Shown in pieces: positions 51,952-61,025 of a DNA stretch of 64,000 nt (position 1 is its first letter; every line of letters starts with the position of its first letter). The position numbers and the translations under genes were made by a program. Below the pieces are notes generated by a model. The model ran no database searches. It was not told the origin of the DNA and worked only from the letters and a program-made list of their open reading frames with translations. Source of the stretch: Streptomyces sp. NRRL S-87 (GTDB lineage: Bacteria > Actinomycetota > Actinomycetes > Streptomycetales > Streptomycetaceae). The DNA is taken from contig NZ_JOGB01000011.1 in assembly GCF_000719335.1 (NCBI RefSeq), positions 59,452-123,451 of the forward strand. The letters are read 5' to 3'.

Positions 51952-52839
51952 GTGAACATCCGCTCCCTGACACGAGCCGACGGCGTGGTGATCGGAGCAG
52001 CGGCGCTGCTGTTCATCGCCTCGTTCCTCGACTTCTACTCCGTCGCGTGCGGAGCGGTCACCAACCGCTTCTGCGACCTGCCGAGCGCGTGGGACACCGA
52101 CTACTACGGCATCGTGCTGCCGGCGATCTTCCTCACCGGCTTCGCCGCCGCCGCGCTGATCATCGTCGGGCGCGCGCTGCCGAACCCGCCGAAGTTCGCG
52201 AACCTGACCCTGGAGAACTGGGGCACCGTCCTCTCCGTGGCCGCCCTGTGGTCGGCGCTGTGGGCGCTGATGGTGGGCAACTCCAACCTGGGCCCGGGTG
52301 CGATCATCGCCTTCCTCGCCGTCCTGGCGCTGGCCGGCGTCGCGGTCTTCGGCGGCCAGGTCCCGGCCCTGAAGGGCCCGCTCCTGCCGGCCCCCGGCCC
52401 GCAGCAGGCCGCGCCGTTCGGCGGCCAGCCCGGCCAGCCGGGCCAGCCCGACGGCTACGGCTACCCCGGCCAGGCGTACGGCGCCCAGGGCGCGGGCCCG
52501 TTCGGCGGCCCCGACCAGGCGGGTGCCCAGCCGCACGCCCCCCAGCACCACCAGAACCCGCAGGACCACGGCGCGCAGCACCAGCAGCCGAACCCGCAGG
52601 TCCAGGAGCCGGCCCAGCCCCAGCAGGCGGCCCCGGCCGGCGACTTCGCCCCCTTCTGGTTCGCGGTGCCGGTCGTCCGGCCGCTGCTCTCCGAGGACGG
52701 CTCGCCCGCCCCGGTCGCCGAACTCGCGCCCGGCACCTGGTACCTGGCGGTCGAGCAGCGCGGTGGCGCCCTGGTCGCCCAGACCCAGGACGGCCGCCGC
52801 GGCGTCCTCCAGGACACCTCGGGCATCCAGCGCGGCTGA
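51952..52839 (+). CDS. Four-helix membrane protein with Gln/Pro-rich linker, DUF5336-like
   Basis: 295 residues from GTG 51952. Four membrane segments: GVVIGAAALLFIASFLDFY, GIVLPAIFLTGFAAAALIIVG, WGTVLSVAALWSALWALMVG and GAIIAFLAVLALAGVAVFGG. Residues about 140-220 are Gln/Pro/Gly/His-rich. The C-terminal 70 residues, FWFAVPVVRPLLSEDGS through AVEQRGGALVAQTQDGRRGVLQD, look like a small beta domain. Function unknown; common in Streptomyces. Confidence 0.75.
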   Translation: MNIRSLTRADGVVIGAAALLFIASFLDFYSVACGAVTNRFCDLPSAWDTDYYGIVLPAIFLTGFAAAALIIVGRALPNPPKFANLTLENWGTVLSVAALWSALWALMVGNSNLGPGAIIAFLAVLALAGVAVFGGQVPALKGPLLPAPGPQQAAPFGGQPGQPGQPDGYGYPGQAYGAQGAGPFGGPDQAGAQPHAPQHHQNPQDHGAQHQQPNPQVQEPAQPQQAAPAGDFAPFWFAVPVVRPLLSEDGSPAPVAELAPGTWYLAVEQRGGALVAQTQDGRRGVLQDTSGIQRG

Positions 52840-52857
52840 CCCGACGCGCACCCTCAC

Positions 52858-52899
52858 CGACGCCGGCTACCGGGACCTCGGATCCCGGGGCCGGCGTCG
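52858..52899 (+). terminator. Nested hairpin terminator
   Basis: CGACGCCGGC (52858-52867) pairs with GCCGGCGTCG (52890-52899), and inside it CCGGGA pairs with TCCCGG. It ends the membrane-protein transcript. The remaining gap to 53182 holds a 27-codon open frame not thought to be a gene. Confidence 0.75.
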
Positions 52900-53118
52900 T
52901 GCGTCCGGCCCCCGTCCGGGCCGGGCCCGGCCACCGGAAGTTCATGGGGGTGCTCGTCGAGAAGGTCCGCCGGGAGCCGTCGGCGTGGTCCCCCGACGTG
53001 TTCGGCCCCTGGCAGCAGCAGCCGTGACGCGGCGGGCCCGTCGGGCGCCCCGTCCACGCCGGGGGCCGCCGTCCGGGCGGCCGCTCGCGCGCCCCTTCCG
53101 ACGGGCGACCGCCTCCCC

Positions 53119-53148
53119 TAAAGTCGCCTGATGGACCGTCAGATGACG
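53119..53148 (+). promoter_or_regulatory. Promoter/operator of the LLM oxidoreductase gene
   Basis: TAAAGT (53119-53124) resembles a -10 box; the palindrome CGTCAGATGACG (53137-53148) follows just after the likely start. A regulator could bind there. Confidence 0.4.
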
Positions 53149-53182
53149 TCCCACGGCCCGCCCTCGGAGGGGACCCGCCACC

Positions 53183-54193
53183 ATGCGCCTAGGACTCGCA
53201 CTCGGCTACTGGGGCCGCGGTCCCACCCCCGGCCACCTCGACCTCGCCGTCGAGGCCGAACGGCTCGGCTACGACTCGGTGTGGACCGCCGAGGCCTGGG
53301 GGTCGGACGCGTTCACCCCCCTCACCTGGATCGCCGCCCGCACCTCGCGGATCCGGCTGGGCACCGCGATCGCGCAGATGGCCGCCCGCACCCCCACCGC
53401 CACCGCGATGCACGCCCTCACCCTGGACCACCTCTCCGGCGGCCGCATGATGCTCGGCCTCGGCCTGTCGGGACCGCAGGTCGTCGAGGGCTGGTACGGC
53501 CGGCCGTTCCCCGCGAGCCCGCTGACCGCCACCCGCGAGTACGTCGACGTGATCCGCCAGGTGCTGCGCCGCGAAGCCCCGGTCACGCTCGACGGCCGCT
53601 TCCACACGCACCCGTACGCCGGCCCCGACGGCACCGGCCTCGGCAAACCCCTCAAGCCCATCACGCACCCCCTCCGCGCGGGCCTGCCCGTCCTCCTCGG
53701 CGCCGAGGGGCCGAAGAACATCGCCCAGACCACCCGCATCGCGGACGGCTGGCTCCCCCTCTACTGGTCCCCGACCCGCACGGACGTCTACCAGGCCTCG
53801 CTCTCGGACCTCCCCGCCGGCTTCATGATCGCGCCGATGGCCCGCGCCCAGCTCTGCGACGACGTGGCCCAGGGCCTGCTGCCCGTGAAGGCGATGCTGG
53901 GCTTCTACATCGGCGGCATGGGCGCCGCGGCCCGCAACTTCCACGCCGACCTGATGGCCAGGATGGGGTACGGGGCCGAGGCCCGGCGCATCCAGGAACT
54001 GTTCCTGGCCGGCCGCCGCGAGGAGGCGGTGCTGGCCGTCCCCGACGCGTTCGCGGACGAGATCTCCCTCGTCGGCCCCCGCGGGCGGATCGCCGAACGC
54101 CTCGACCTGTGGCGCAAGGGGCCCGTCACCGACCTCCTGGTCACCGCCCCCGACCCCGCCACCCTCCGCGTCCTCGCCGAGCTCAACTCCTAG
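53183..54193 (+). CDS. LLM-class (luciferase-like) F420-dependent oxidoreductase
   Basis: 336 residues. TIM-barrel of the luciferase-like monooxygenase superfamily: LGLALGYWGRGPTPGHLDLAVEAERLGYDSVWTAEAW, IRLGTAIAQMAARTPTATAMHALTLDHLSGGRMMLGLGLSGPQVVEGWYG, LLGAEGPKNIAQTTRIADGW. The pattern at the N-terminus is that of F420-binding rather than FMN-binding members. Npdg at 10.3 kb could supply reduced F420. Substrate unknown; a monocistronic gene. Confidence 0.85.
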   Translation: MRLGLALGYWGRGPTPGHLDLAVEAERLGYDSVWTAEAWGSDAFTPLTWIAARTSRIRLGTAIAQMAARTPTATAMHALTLDHLSGGRMMLGLGLSGPQVVEGWYGRPFPASPLTATREYVDVIRQVLRREAPVTLDGRFHTHPYAGPDGTGLGKPLKPITHPLRAGLPVLLGAEGPKNIAQTTRIADGWLPLYWSPTRTDVYQASLSDLPAGFMIAPMARAQLCDDVAQGLLPVKAMLGFYIGGMGAAARNFHADLMARMGYGAEARRIQELFLAGRREEAVLAVPDAFADEISLVGPRGRIAERLDLWRKGPVTDLLVTAPDPATLRVLAELNS

Positions 54194-54270
54194 GAGGCCG
54201 CCTCCGCGGCACGCCCGGCGGCCGCCTGAAGCGGGGCCCGGCGTCCGGCCGGGCCCCGCCACCCGCTTGC

Positions 54271-55032
54271 CTACCCGCCCAGCTGCGACAGGCTCGGCAC
54301 CTGGTCGGTGACCGGCGCGCCGGCGCTCTGGCCCGCGCTCTTCACGTTGTTGATGACGTCCTCGAAGGACGAGATGTCCCCGTCACCGGCCTGCCCCTTG
54401 CGGACCTTCGTGGTCAGGCTCTTCAGGGACTCGACGCCGGCCGTCAGCGGCGCCACCGCCTTGGACAGCAGCGGGTCGCCCTTGGCGTTCTCGACGGCCG
54501 CCTTCAGCCGGTTGTACGCGAAGGCGCCCGCGAGGCCCGCCTTGATGAGCGCGAACGTCCGGCCGCTCGCCCCCTTCCTGAACTTGCCCGCCCGGTACGG
54601 CTTGATGATCCACTGGTACGTCGCCCCGGCCGCCAGGCCCGCGTTGACGACGAACCGCGTCTTCGCGAACTTCTGGCGCTCGGCCGTGGTGCTGGGCGAG
54701 GGCGAGGGCTGGGCCTCCGCAGCCGCCACGGCGCCCGGGTCGGCGGCCAGGGCCGCCTGCTGCAGCGCCAGGGCCTGCGCCGGCGCCGCCTGCAGCCGCA
54801 CGGCCTCCGACCGGTCCGCCCGGGCCTGCCGGTGGGCGGCCGAGGCGGCGTACAGCGAGCCCTCCCCGCCCTGGCCCTCGGCCCCCGCCCCGGCGGCGCT
54901 CGCACCGCCCCATCCGGTGGCTCCGGCGAGCAGCGCGGCGGACAGCGTCACGGCCGTCAGGATGCGGCGGATTCGGATGGTCCTGCGTGTCGGCACGGGG
55001 CGGGACACGGTCTCGGACACGGATTCGGACAC
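54271..55032 (-). CDS. Secreted protein with C-terminal hydrophobic region, unknown
   Basis: 253 residues from GTG 55032 after GGAGGAAACC. The first residues are encoded by a 12-base repeat (GTGTCCGAATCC, GTGTCCGAGACC, GTGTCCCGC). Signal peptide with RRILTAVTLSAALLAGATG. The mature part is Ala-rich, then FAKTRFVVNAGLAAGATYQWIIKPYRAGKFRKG, and ends VTDQVPSLSQLGG. No family recognised. Confidence 0.65.
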   Translation of the reverse strand: MSESVSETVSRPVPTRRTIRIRRILTAVTLSAALLAGATGWGGASAAGAGAEGQGGEGSLYAASAAHRQARADRSEAVRLQAAPAQALALQQAALAADPGAVAAAEAQPSPSPSTTAERQKFAKTRFVVNAGLAAGATYQWIIKPYRAGKFRKGASGRTFALIKAGLAGAFAYNRLKAAVENAKGDPLLSKAVAPLTAGVESLKSLTTKVRKGQAGDGDISSFEDVINNVKSAGQSAGAPVTDQVPSLSQLGG

Positions 55033-55273
55033 GGTTTCCTCCAGGTGCGTGAGGGAGGTGTCCCCCGCAGCGTCACCCGGACGGCGGTGCCCCGCCACCC
55101 GGGCCACCCGTTCGGACGCCCCCGGTGGCGCGGGCCCGTACCCGTACCGCATCATGCGGCGTCCGCCCGCCCCGAACCGCGTCGACCGGCGTTCCGCGCG
55201 CCCGGCGCCCGGCGTCGTCCCGGACCGCGTCGTGCGGGGGTTTCGCCCCGTCGATCCCGGCAAGAAGCGGGGC

Positions 55274-55573
55274 ATGCAGGAGCGAGTGGTCTCACGAGGG
55301 CCGGGCGCGACCGTAGGCCGGGTCGTGGCCCTGGCCGCCGACGTCGCGGCCCTCATCCTCGTGGTCTGGATCGCGCTGGACCTGTTGGACGCCAACCAGG
55401 CCAACGCGGTCGTCCAGTGGTTCCACGACGCGGCGAACTGGCTGTCGGGCTGGTCCCGCGACCTCTTCGACATCGACCGCGAGTGGGTGCGGGTGGTCGT
55501 GGGCTACGGCCTGCCCGCCCTGGTGTACCTGCTGGTGGGGCACGCCCTGGCCCGCTTCCTCCACCGCGTCTGA
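55274..55573 (+). CDS. Small membrane protein
   Basis: 99 residues from ATG 55274. Two membrane segments, VGRVVALAADVAALILVVWIALDLL and VRVVVGYGLPALVYLLVGHALA, separated by an amphipathic DANQANAVVQWFHDAANWLSGWSRDLF. Function unknown. It is divergent from the secreted-protein gene. Confidence 0.75.
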   Translation: MQERVVSRGPGATVGRVVALAADVAALILVVWIALDLLDANQANAVVQWFHDAANWLSGWSRDLFDIDREWVRVVVGYGLPALVYLLVGHALARFLHRV

Positions 55574-55723
55574 GGGCCGCGGGGCCACGCACCTGACCCG
55601 CGGCCCACCCATCGACGGCCTGCCACCCACGGCCCACGGCCCGCGCCGTGACAGGACGTGTGGGGCTGCGCCCGAGGCTGCGCGCGGCCCCACACACCCG
55701 CCACCCGCTCCGGGCGTCCGGCT

Positions 55724-55757
55724 GTCAGCAGCAGTCGGGAGTCAGCAGCAGTCGGGG
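55724..55757. repeat. 17-bp tandem duplication at a gene end
   Basis: GTCAGCAGCAGTCGGG(A/G) occurs at 55724-55740 and 55741-55757. The second copy encodes the last codons of the alpha/alpha-barrel gene (PDCC stop); the first is a duplicate in a different frame. Confidence 0.8.
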
Positions 55758-56821
55758 TCGAGCCCGGTCGGAAGGCGCTCGCCGCCGAAGACCTCCGTGG
55801 TGGCCTCGTCGCCGCCCAGCGCGGCCACCGCGAGCAGCAGCGAGCCCGCCGTCCACGTGGTCTGCTCGACGGGCCAGACGGCGTCGTCCTCGAACACGTA
55901 CCCGGTCCAGTACATGCCGTTCTCGGCCCGCAGGTGGCCGATGGCGCGCAGGATCTCCAGCGCCCGGTCGGACTCTCCGATCGCCCACAGCGCGATCGCG
56001 AGCTCGCAGCTCTCGCCGCCGGTGACCCAGGGGTTGGGCAGCACGCAGCGCACGCCCAGCCCGTCCACCACGAACTCGTCCCAGCGCTCGTCGATGCGCG
56101 CCTGGGCCTCCGCGCCCGTGAGCGCCCCGCCCAGCACCGGGTAGTACCAGTCCATCGAGTAGCGGTCCTTGTCGAGGAACCGCTCCGGGTGGCGGCGGAT
56201 CGCGTGCGCCAGCGCGCCCGCGGCCAGCTCCCAGTCGGGCTGCGGCTCCTCGCGGTGCTCGGCGATCGCCAGGGCGCAGCGCAGCGCCTGGTGGACGGAG
56301 GAGCTGCCGGTCAGCAGCGCGTCGGTCACCGGCGTGCCGTCCGCCTCCCGCTTCCAGCCGATCTCGCCGCCCGGCTGCTGCAGCGCGAGGACGAACTCGA
56401 CGGCCGCGTAGACCACCGGCCACATGCGGTCGACGAAGGCGTCGTCGCCGGTGGCGAGGTAGTGGTGCCAGACGCCGACGGCGACGTAAGCGGTGAAGTT
56501 CGACTCCTGGCCGGCGTCCTGCGGGGTGGTGGTGTCCACGCCCGCGGGGCGGTCGGCGTAGGCGGCGTACCAGGAGCCGTCCTTGTTCTGGTGCCGGGCG
56601 AGCCACTCGTAGGCGCGCGCGGCGGCCTCGTGCTCACCGGCGACGTCGAGGGCCATGGCCGCCTCGGTGTGGTCCCACGGGTCGAGGTGGTGTCCGCGGA
56701 ACCACGGTATGGCGCCGTCCTCGCGCTGGACGGCGAGGATGCCGGCGACCGTCTGCGCGGCCTGCTCGGCGGTCAGGACGCCGGGCAGCACGAGGTGCTC
56801 GGTGCGGCCGGGGGAACTCAC
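55742..56821 (-). CDS. Prenyltransferase/squalene-cyclase-like alpha/alpha-barrel protein
   Basis: 359 residues from GTG 56821, which overlaps the methyltransferase stop (GTGA). Repeated helical units with aromatic and DG motifs: DGAIPWFRGHHLDPWDHTEAAMAL, HQNKDGSWYAAYADRP, GVWHHYLATGDDAFVDRMWPVVYAAVEF, QPGGEIGWKREADG and WYYPVLGGAL. This is an (alpha/alpha)6 barrel, usually annotated as prenyltransferase or glucoamylase-like. Catalysis cannot be inferred. Third gene of a GT-MT-barrel operon headed by KstR-type operator C. Confidence 0.75.
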   Translation of the reverse strand: MSSPGRTEHLVLPGVLTAEQAAQTVAGILAVQREDGAIPWFRGHHLDPWDHTEAAMALDVAGEHEAAARAYEWLARHQNKDGSWYAAYADRPAGVDTTTPQDAGQESNFTAYVAVGVWHHYLATGDDAFVDRMWPVVYAAVEFVLALQQPGGEIGWKREADGTPVTDALLTGSSSVHQALRCALAIAEHREEPQPDWELAAGALAHAIRRHPERFLDKDRYSMDWYYPVLGGALTGAEAQARIDERWDEFVVDGLGVRCVLPNPWVTGGESCELAIALWAIGESDRALEILRAIGHLRAENGMYWTGYVFEDDAVWPVEQTTWTAGSLLLAVAALGGDEATTEVFGGERLPTGLDPDCC

Positions 56822-57588
56822 TTGCCCGCACCCGCGGTCGTCGCGGCGGCGGTGTCGGCGGCCGCGCCCTCCGGGAGGTGCGGCTTGGTCGCGTACGCCA
56901 CGAAGCTCTTGCCGATGACCGGGTTCAGGGCCTGCTCGGCGAGGCGGGTGGCCAGGGGCTTCTTCATGATGTCCCAGACCAGGAGCTTGTGGTACGCGCG
57001 GACCGGCAGGGCCTTGTCGTTGTCGACGCCGAAGGCGCACTTGAGCCACCAGTACGGGGAGTGCAGGCCGTGCGCGTGGTGCGTGCCGTACGGCTTGAGG
57101 CCGGCCTCCTCCATCTTCTTCAGCAGCTCGTCGGCCTTGTAGATGCGGATGTGGCCGCCCTCGACCTCGTGGTACGCGTCGCTCAGCGCCCAGCAGATCT
57201 TCTCGGGGCCGTAGCGGGGCACGGTGATCGCGATGCGGCCGCCCGGCTTGAGGACGCGGACCATCTCGGCGAGCACGCCCTTGTCGTCCGGGATGTGCTC
57301 CATGACCTCGGAGATGATCACGACGTCGAAGGAGTCGTCGGGGAACGGCAGGGCGAGCGCGTCGCCCTCCATGGCGGTGGCGGTGGCACCGGCCGGGGCC
57401 TCGCCGGCCTCCTTCATGGCGGCGAACCACTTGGCGACCTCTCGGATCTCCTCGCCGTTGCGGTCGAGGGCGACCACCTGGGCGCCGCGCCGGTAGCACT
57501 CGAAGGCGTGCCGGCCTGCGCCGCAGCCCAGATCGAGCACGCGGTCGCCTGCGGCGAGCGGGAACCGGGAGAAGTCGACGGTCAGCAC
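56818..57588 (-). CDS. Class I SAM-dependent methyltransferase
   Basis: 256 residues. Motif I VLDLGCGAGRHAFECYRRG, VVALDRNGEEI, GDALALPFPDDSFDVVIISEVMEHIPD and LKPGGRIAITVPRYGPE. C-terminal part includes HHAHGLHSPYWWLKCAFG. Probably methylates a small molecule or lipid. Middle gene of the GT-MT-barrel operon. Confidence 0.9.
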   Translation of the reverse strand: MLTVDFSRFPLAAGDRVLDLGCGAGRHAFECYRRGAQVVALDRNGEEIREVAKWFAAMKEAGEAPAGATATAMEGDALALPFPDDSFDVVIISEVMEHIPDDKGVLAEMVRVLKPGGRIAITVPRYGPEKICWALSDAYHEVEGGHIRIYKADELLKKMEEAGLKPYGTHHAHGLHSPYWWLKCAFGVDNDKALPVRAYHKLLVWDIMKKPLATRLAEQALNPVIGKSFVAYATKPHLPEGAAADTAAATTAGAGK

Positions 57589-57687
57589 GGAGGCGGCCTG
57601 CTTTCGCGTGGGTGGTGGGTCGTGCGGGGTGCTGCGGAGGCTTCTGGGTGGTGGGGGGCTTGCCGTGTTCGATGCGCTTCGGTGGGG

Positions 57688-59013
57688 TCAGCGCGTCCGG
57701 GCGCCCGCGGCGCCGCGGGCGGTGGCGATCGCGGCACGGTAGTGGGCGGCGGTGCCCTCGGCGGCCCGGGCCCACGTGAAGTTGGCCAGAACCCGCTCGC
57801 GTCCGGCCGCCCCGAGGCGGGTCCGCAGTTCCGGGTCCTCGAACATCCGGCCGAGGGCGGTGGCGAGCGCCCCCGCGTCCCCCGGCGGCACGGCCAGGCA
57901 GGTCTCGCCGTCGCGGCCGGCGACCTCGGGGATGGCCCCGCCGGTCGTGGCCACCAGGGCGGTGCCGGTGGCCATGGCCTCGGCGGCGGGCAGCGAGAAG
58001 CCCTCGTACAGGCTGGGCACGCAGGCGACCTGCGCGCTGCGCACGAGGTCGACGAGCTCGGCGTCGGTGACGCCCTTGACGAACCGGACGGCGTCCTGGA
58101 GACCGTACGCCTCGATCGCCTTGGCGACCGGGCCGCGCTCGGCCCGCTTGCCGACGACGACGAGGTGGGCGTCGGGCCGCTCCGTACGCAGCTTCGCGAG
58201 CGCCTCGACCAGGAAGACCAGGCCCTTGAGGGGCACGTCGGCGCTCGAGGTGGTCACGATGCGGCCCGGGACCTCGGCCACGGACGGGTCGGGGGACCAC
58301 AGGTCGGTGTCGGCGCCGATGTGGACGACGTGGATGCGGTCGTCGCGGACGCCGAGGTGTTCCGCTATCTCCTGCTGGGAGGAGCCGGAGACGGTCAGGA
58401 CGGAGGGCAGCCGGCGGGCGACCCGGCCCTGCATGCGCGTGAAGGCGTACCAGCGGCGCACCGAGAGCCGCCGCTTGCGGTCCTTGGCGGCGTCGAGCTC
58501 CAACTGGCGGTCCACGGTGATGGGGTGGTGGATCGTCGTGACGAGCGGCGCGCCCAGGTCGCCGAGCAGGCCGTACCCCAGGGTCTGGTTGTCGTGGATG
58601 ACGTCGAACTCACCGCGGCGGGCCAGGAGGTGGCGCCGGGCGCGCAGCGAGAAGGTCAGCGGTTCGGGGAAGCCGCCGGTCCACATGGTGGCGACCTCGA
58701 GGGCGTCGATCCAGTCCCGGTACTCCTCGCGCCCGGGCGTGCGGAAGGGGTCGGGCTGGCGGTAGAGGTCGAGGCTGGGCAGCTCGGTGAGGGTCTGGCC
58801 GGACTGCGGGTCCAGGACCGGGTAGGGCTGGGCGCCGATCACCTCGACGGTGTGGCCGAGGCGGGCCAGCTCGCGCGAGAGGTGCCGGACGTAGACGCCC
58901 TGACCGCCGCAGAACGGGTTCCCCTTGTACGTGAGGAGTGCGATGCGCAACGGGCGGTCGCCGTCAGTGCCGGAACCCGCGAAAGGGCTCGTCACCATGG
59001 CCTCAGCGGACAC
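57688..59013 (-). CDS. Family 4 glycosyltransferase
   Basis: 441 residues from GTG 59013 with GGGGG six bases upstream. GT-B fold: N-terminal RIALLTYKGNPFCGGQGVYVRHLSRELARLGHTVEV, middle DVIHDNQTLGYGLLGDLGAP, C-terminal GRIVTTSSADVPLKGLVFLVEALAKL and the E-x7-E motif in PSLYEGFSLPAAEAMATGTALVATTGG. Transfers an activated sugar to an unknown acceptor. Promoter carries KstR-type operator C. Confidence 0.93.
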   Translation of the reverse strand: MSAEAMVTSPFAGSGTDGDRPLRIALLTYKGNPFCGGQGVYVRHLSRELARLGHTVEVIGAQPYPVLDPQSGQTLTELPSLDLYRQPDPFRTPGREEYRDWIDALEVATMWTGGFPEPLTFSLRARRHLLARRGEFDVIHDNQTLGYGLLGDLGAPLVTTIHHPITVDRQLELDAAKDRKRRLSVRRWYAFTRMQGRVARRLPSVLTVSGSSQQEIAEHLGVRDDRIHVVHIGADTDLWSPDPSVAEVPGRIVTTSSADVPLKGLVFLVEALAKLRTERPDAHLVVVGKRAERGPVAKAIEAYGLQDAVRFVKGVTDAELVDLVRSAQVACVPSLYEGFSLPAAEAMATGTALVATTGGAIPEVAGRDGETCLAVPPGDAGALATALGRMFEDPELRTRLGAAGRERVLANFTWARAAEGTAAHYRAAIATARGAAGARTR

Positions 59014-59066
59014 TCTCGGCCCCCTTCTCACTGCACTTTCGCCGGAGCGTAACCGCTCGGATAATG

Positions 59067-59080
59067 TAGAACAAGTTTCA
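59067..59080 (-). promoter_or_regulatory. KstR-type operator C before the glycosyltransferase operon
   Basis: TAGAACAAGTTTCA matches TNNAACNNGTTNNA exactly. It is 54-67 bp upstream of the glycosyltransferase start, directly beside a CATTAT -10-like box on the minus strand (59066-59061). The kstR-like gene is 330 bp away in the other direction. The remaining 398-bp gap contains no gene. Confidence 0.7.
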
Positions 59081-59411
59081 GACTTGATCCGTCGAGGAGC
59101 ATTGAATCTACCGGCCGGAAACCACACCGTAAGAGGCGGAGCAGGTGATTCGCGCCACGGCCCCGACGCCTGACATGCTGAGCGGCCCGACGGCCCGCGA
59201 CACGGGTCACGGAGCCGGTCCACACCGGTACGCAGAGGCATAAGGGCCGCTCGGGACCAGGGCGCGGAGGCGGTACGGGCGGGGCGCGGAGCGTCACCCG
59301 GGGCGGGCCCCGGAGGCGGCACGGACCGCAGGAAGAGAACGGCAACGCCGGGCGGACAGGCACCGGGAACGGGTGGGTCCGGCGAACGGCACGGATGGGG
59401 ACTTGGGACTG

Positions 59412-60035
59412 ATGTCAGCGGAAGCCAGAGCCGTCACCACCCCGGCGACCCCGCCCTTGACGGAGCGCCAGGAGGCGCGTCGGCGGCGGATCCTGCACGC
59501 CAGCGCCCAGCTGGCCAGCCGGGGCGGGTTCGACGCCGTACAGATGCGCGAGGTCGCGGAGTCGTCGAGCGTGGCGCTGGGCACGCTGTACCGGTACTTC
59601 CCGTCCAAGGTGCACCTGCTGGTCGCGACCATGCAGGACCAGCTCCAGCACATGCACACCACGCTGCGCAAGCGCCCGCCGGCCGGGGAGTCCGCCTCGG
59701 AGCGGGTGGCGGAGACGCTGATGCGGGCGTTCCGGGCGCTGCAGCGCGAGCCGCACCTGGCGGACGCGATGGTGCGGGCCCTGACCTTCGCCGACCGCAG
59801 CGTCTCGCCCGAGGTCGACACCGTCTCGCGGCTGACGACCGCGATCATCCTCGACGCGATGGGGCTCGACGGGCCGCCCACGGCCGAGCAGCTGTCCGCC
59901 GTGCGGGTCATCGAGCACACCTGGCACTCCGCGCTGATCACGTGGCTCTCGGGCCGGGCCTCGATCGCCCAGGTCAAGATCGATATCGAGACGGTCTGCC
60001 GCCTCATCGACCTCACGTCCCCGCCCCGCCCCTGA
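59412..60035 (+). CDS. kstR: KstR-like TetR-family repressor of sterol catabolism
   Basis: 207 residues from ATG 59412. HTH: RRRILHASAQLASRGGFDAVQMREVAESSSVALGTLYRYFPSKVHLLVATMQ (about residues 20-72, with the recognition helix at VALGTLYRYF), closely similar to mycobacterial KstR. The C-terminal ligand domain includes MRAFRALQREPHLADAMVRALTFADRSVSPEVD. KstR is released by a sterol-derived CoA thioester. Three exact operators in the window support this identification. Autoregulation is not evident: no motif close to its own start. Confidence 0.82.
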   Translation: MSAEARAVTTPATPPLTERQEARRRRILHASAQLASRGGFDAVQMREVAESSSVALGTLYRYFPSKVHLLVATMQDQLQHMHTTLRKRPPAGESASERVAETLMRAFRALQREPHLADAMVRALTFADRSVSPEVDTVSRLTTAIILDAMGLDGPPTAEQLSAVRVIEHTWHSALITWLSGRASIAQVKIDIETVCRLIDLTSPPRP

Positions 60036-60161
60036 CCCGGGCCGGACTCCAGTCCGCGCGGCGTCCGAGCACACCCCGCGCGCGGCGCCAGGGGCCCGAC
60101 GTGGCGTGAAACCGTCCGGGGCTTGACGGGGACGTATCAGCTGTGTGATCAACTGATGCTC

Positions 60162-60710
60162 ATGACGCGCACTTTGTATCTGTTCGGTTCGGCCGCCCCG
60201 CCGCTCTTCGACATCGCATGGGTCGCAGAGGCGGCACAGGCCAGGGGCTGGGACGTCTGCCTCGGCCTGACGCCCGCCGCGGCCGAGTGGGTCGCGGGAA
60301 GCGTCGACGGCCTCAGTGCGCTGACCGGCCACCCCGTCCGCTCCCGCCACCGGCGGCCCGGCGAACCGGACGTCTGGCCCGAGCCTGACGCGATACTCTT
60401 CGCGCCCGCCACGTTCAACACCGTCAACGCCCTGGCCCTCGGCCTCACCGACCGGTTCGTGGTCGGCGTCGCGGCCGAGGCCATCGGCAAGGGCGTCCCC
60501 ATGGCCGTCATGCCGTGCGTGAACACGGCCCTGGCCCGCCACCCGCAGTTCGACCAGAGCCTGGCCACGCTCCACAACGCGGGCGTACGCACGCTCTTCG
60601 GCGAGCACGGCTTCGCCCCGAACGCCCCCGGCGAGGACGTCGTCGAGGGCTTCCCGTGGGAGACCGCCCTCGCCGCCGCCGACGCCCTGGTGAGCACCCC
60701 CCACGTCTGA
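60162..60710 (+). CDS. Flavoprotein-domain protein
   Basis: 182 residues from ATG 60162. Opens RTLYLFGSAAPPLFDIAWVAEAAQARGW and has PDAILFAPATFNTVNALALGLTD and VPMAVMPCVNTALARHPQFDQSLATLHNAG, as in the PPC-decarboxylase-like flavoprotein family. The usual catalytic His is not evident. A TTGACG - 17 - TGATCA promoter ends so close that the message may be leaderless. Confidence 0.8.
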   Translation: MTRTLYLFGSAAPPLFDIAWVAEAAQARGWDVCLGLTPAAAEWVAGSVDGLSALTGHPVRSRHRRPGEPDVWPEPDAILFAPATFNTVNALALGLTDRFVVGVAAEAIGKGVPMAVMPCVNTALARHPQFDQSLATLHNAGVRTLFGEHGFAPNAPGEDVVEGFPWETALAAADALVSTPHV

Positions 60711-60731
60711 GGCCCGGCCCGAGAACGCGTC

Positions 60732-60767
60732 GCGCCCGCCCTCCCGCAGACACGGAAGGGCGGGCGC
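60732..60767. terminator. Bidirectional terminator, 11-bp perfect stem
   Basis: GCGCCCGCCCT (60732-60742) and AGGGCGGGCGC (60757-60767) around a 14-base loop, in the 84-bp gap between convergent flavoprotein and ferredoxin genes. Confidence 0.8.
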
Positions 60768-60794
60768 AACGCGTGGTCCGACCCCGATGCGGCC

Positions 60795-61025
60795 CTACTC
60801 CTCCGGCGGGAACACCGCCTCCCCCGAAGCCAGCGTGATCGTGATCGCCTCCACCGGGCACCCCTCGGCGGCGGTCAGCACCGGCTCGTTCGCGTCCGTG
60901 TCCGCCGCCACCGGGTGCGACTGCCGGGCCGAGTCGAGGGAGAAGCCGTCCGGGGCGTGGTTCACGCACATCCCGGAGCCGATGCACACGCCCCGGTCGA
61001 CCTCCACGCGCCACCGGTCGCCCAT
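60795..61025 (-). CDS. Ferredoxin, 3Fe-4S/4Fe-4S type
   Basis: 76 residues. DRGVCIGSGMCVNHAPDGF with two Cys and a third Cys in AAEGCPVEAITI gives the short CxxxxxC...CP pattern of 3Fe-4S ferredoxins that serve cytochromes P450. Its start overlaps the aldehyde dehydrogenase stop by one base (TGATG), so they are coupled. The electron-transfer partner in this window is not evident. Confidence 0.88.
   Translation of the reverse strand: MGDRWRVEVDRGVCIGSGMCVNHAPDGFSLDSARQSHPVAADTDANEPVLTAAEGCPVEAITITLASGEAVFPPEE

Noticed and set aside
52944..53027. 27-codon frame ending DVFGPWQQQP before the LLM gene
   Set aside because: Too short, no ribosome site, and it follows a terminator; kept only as a note.
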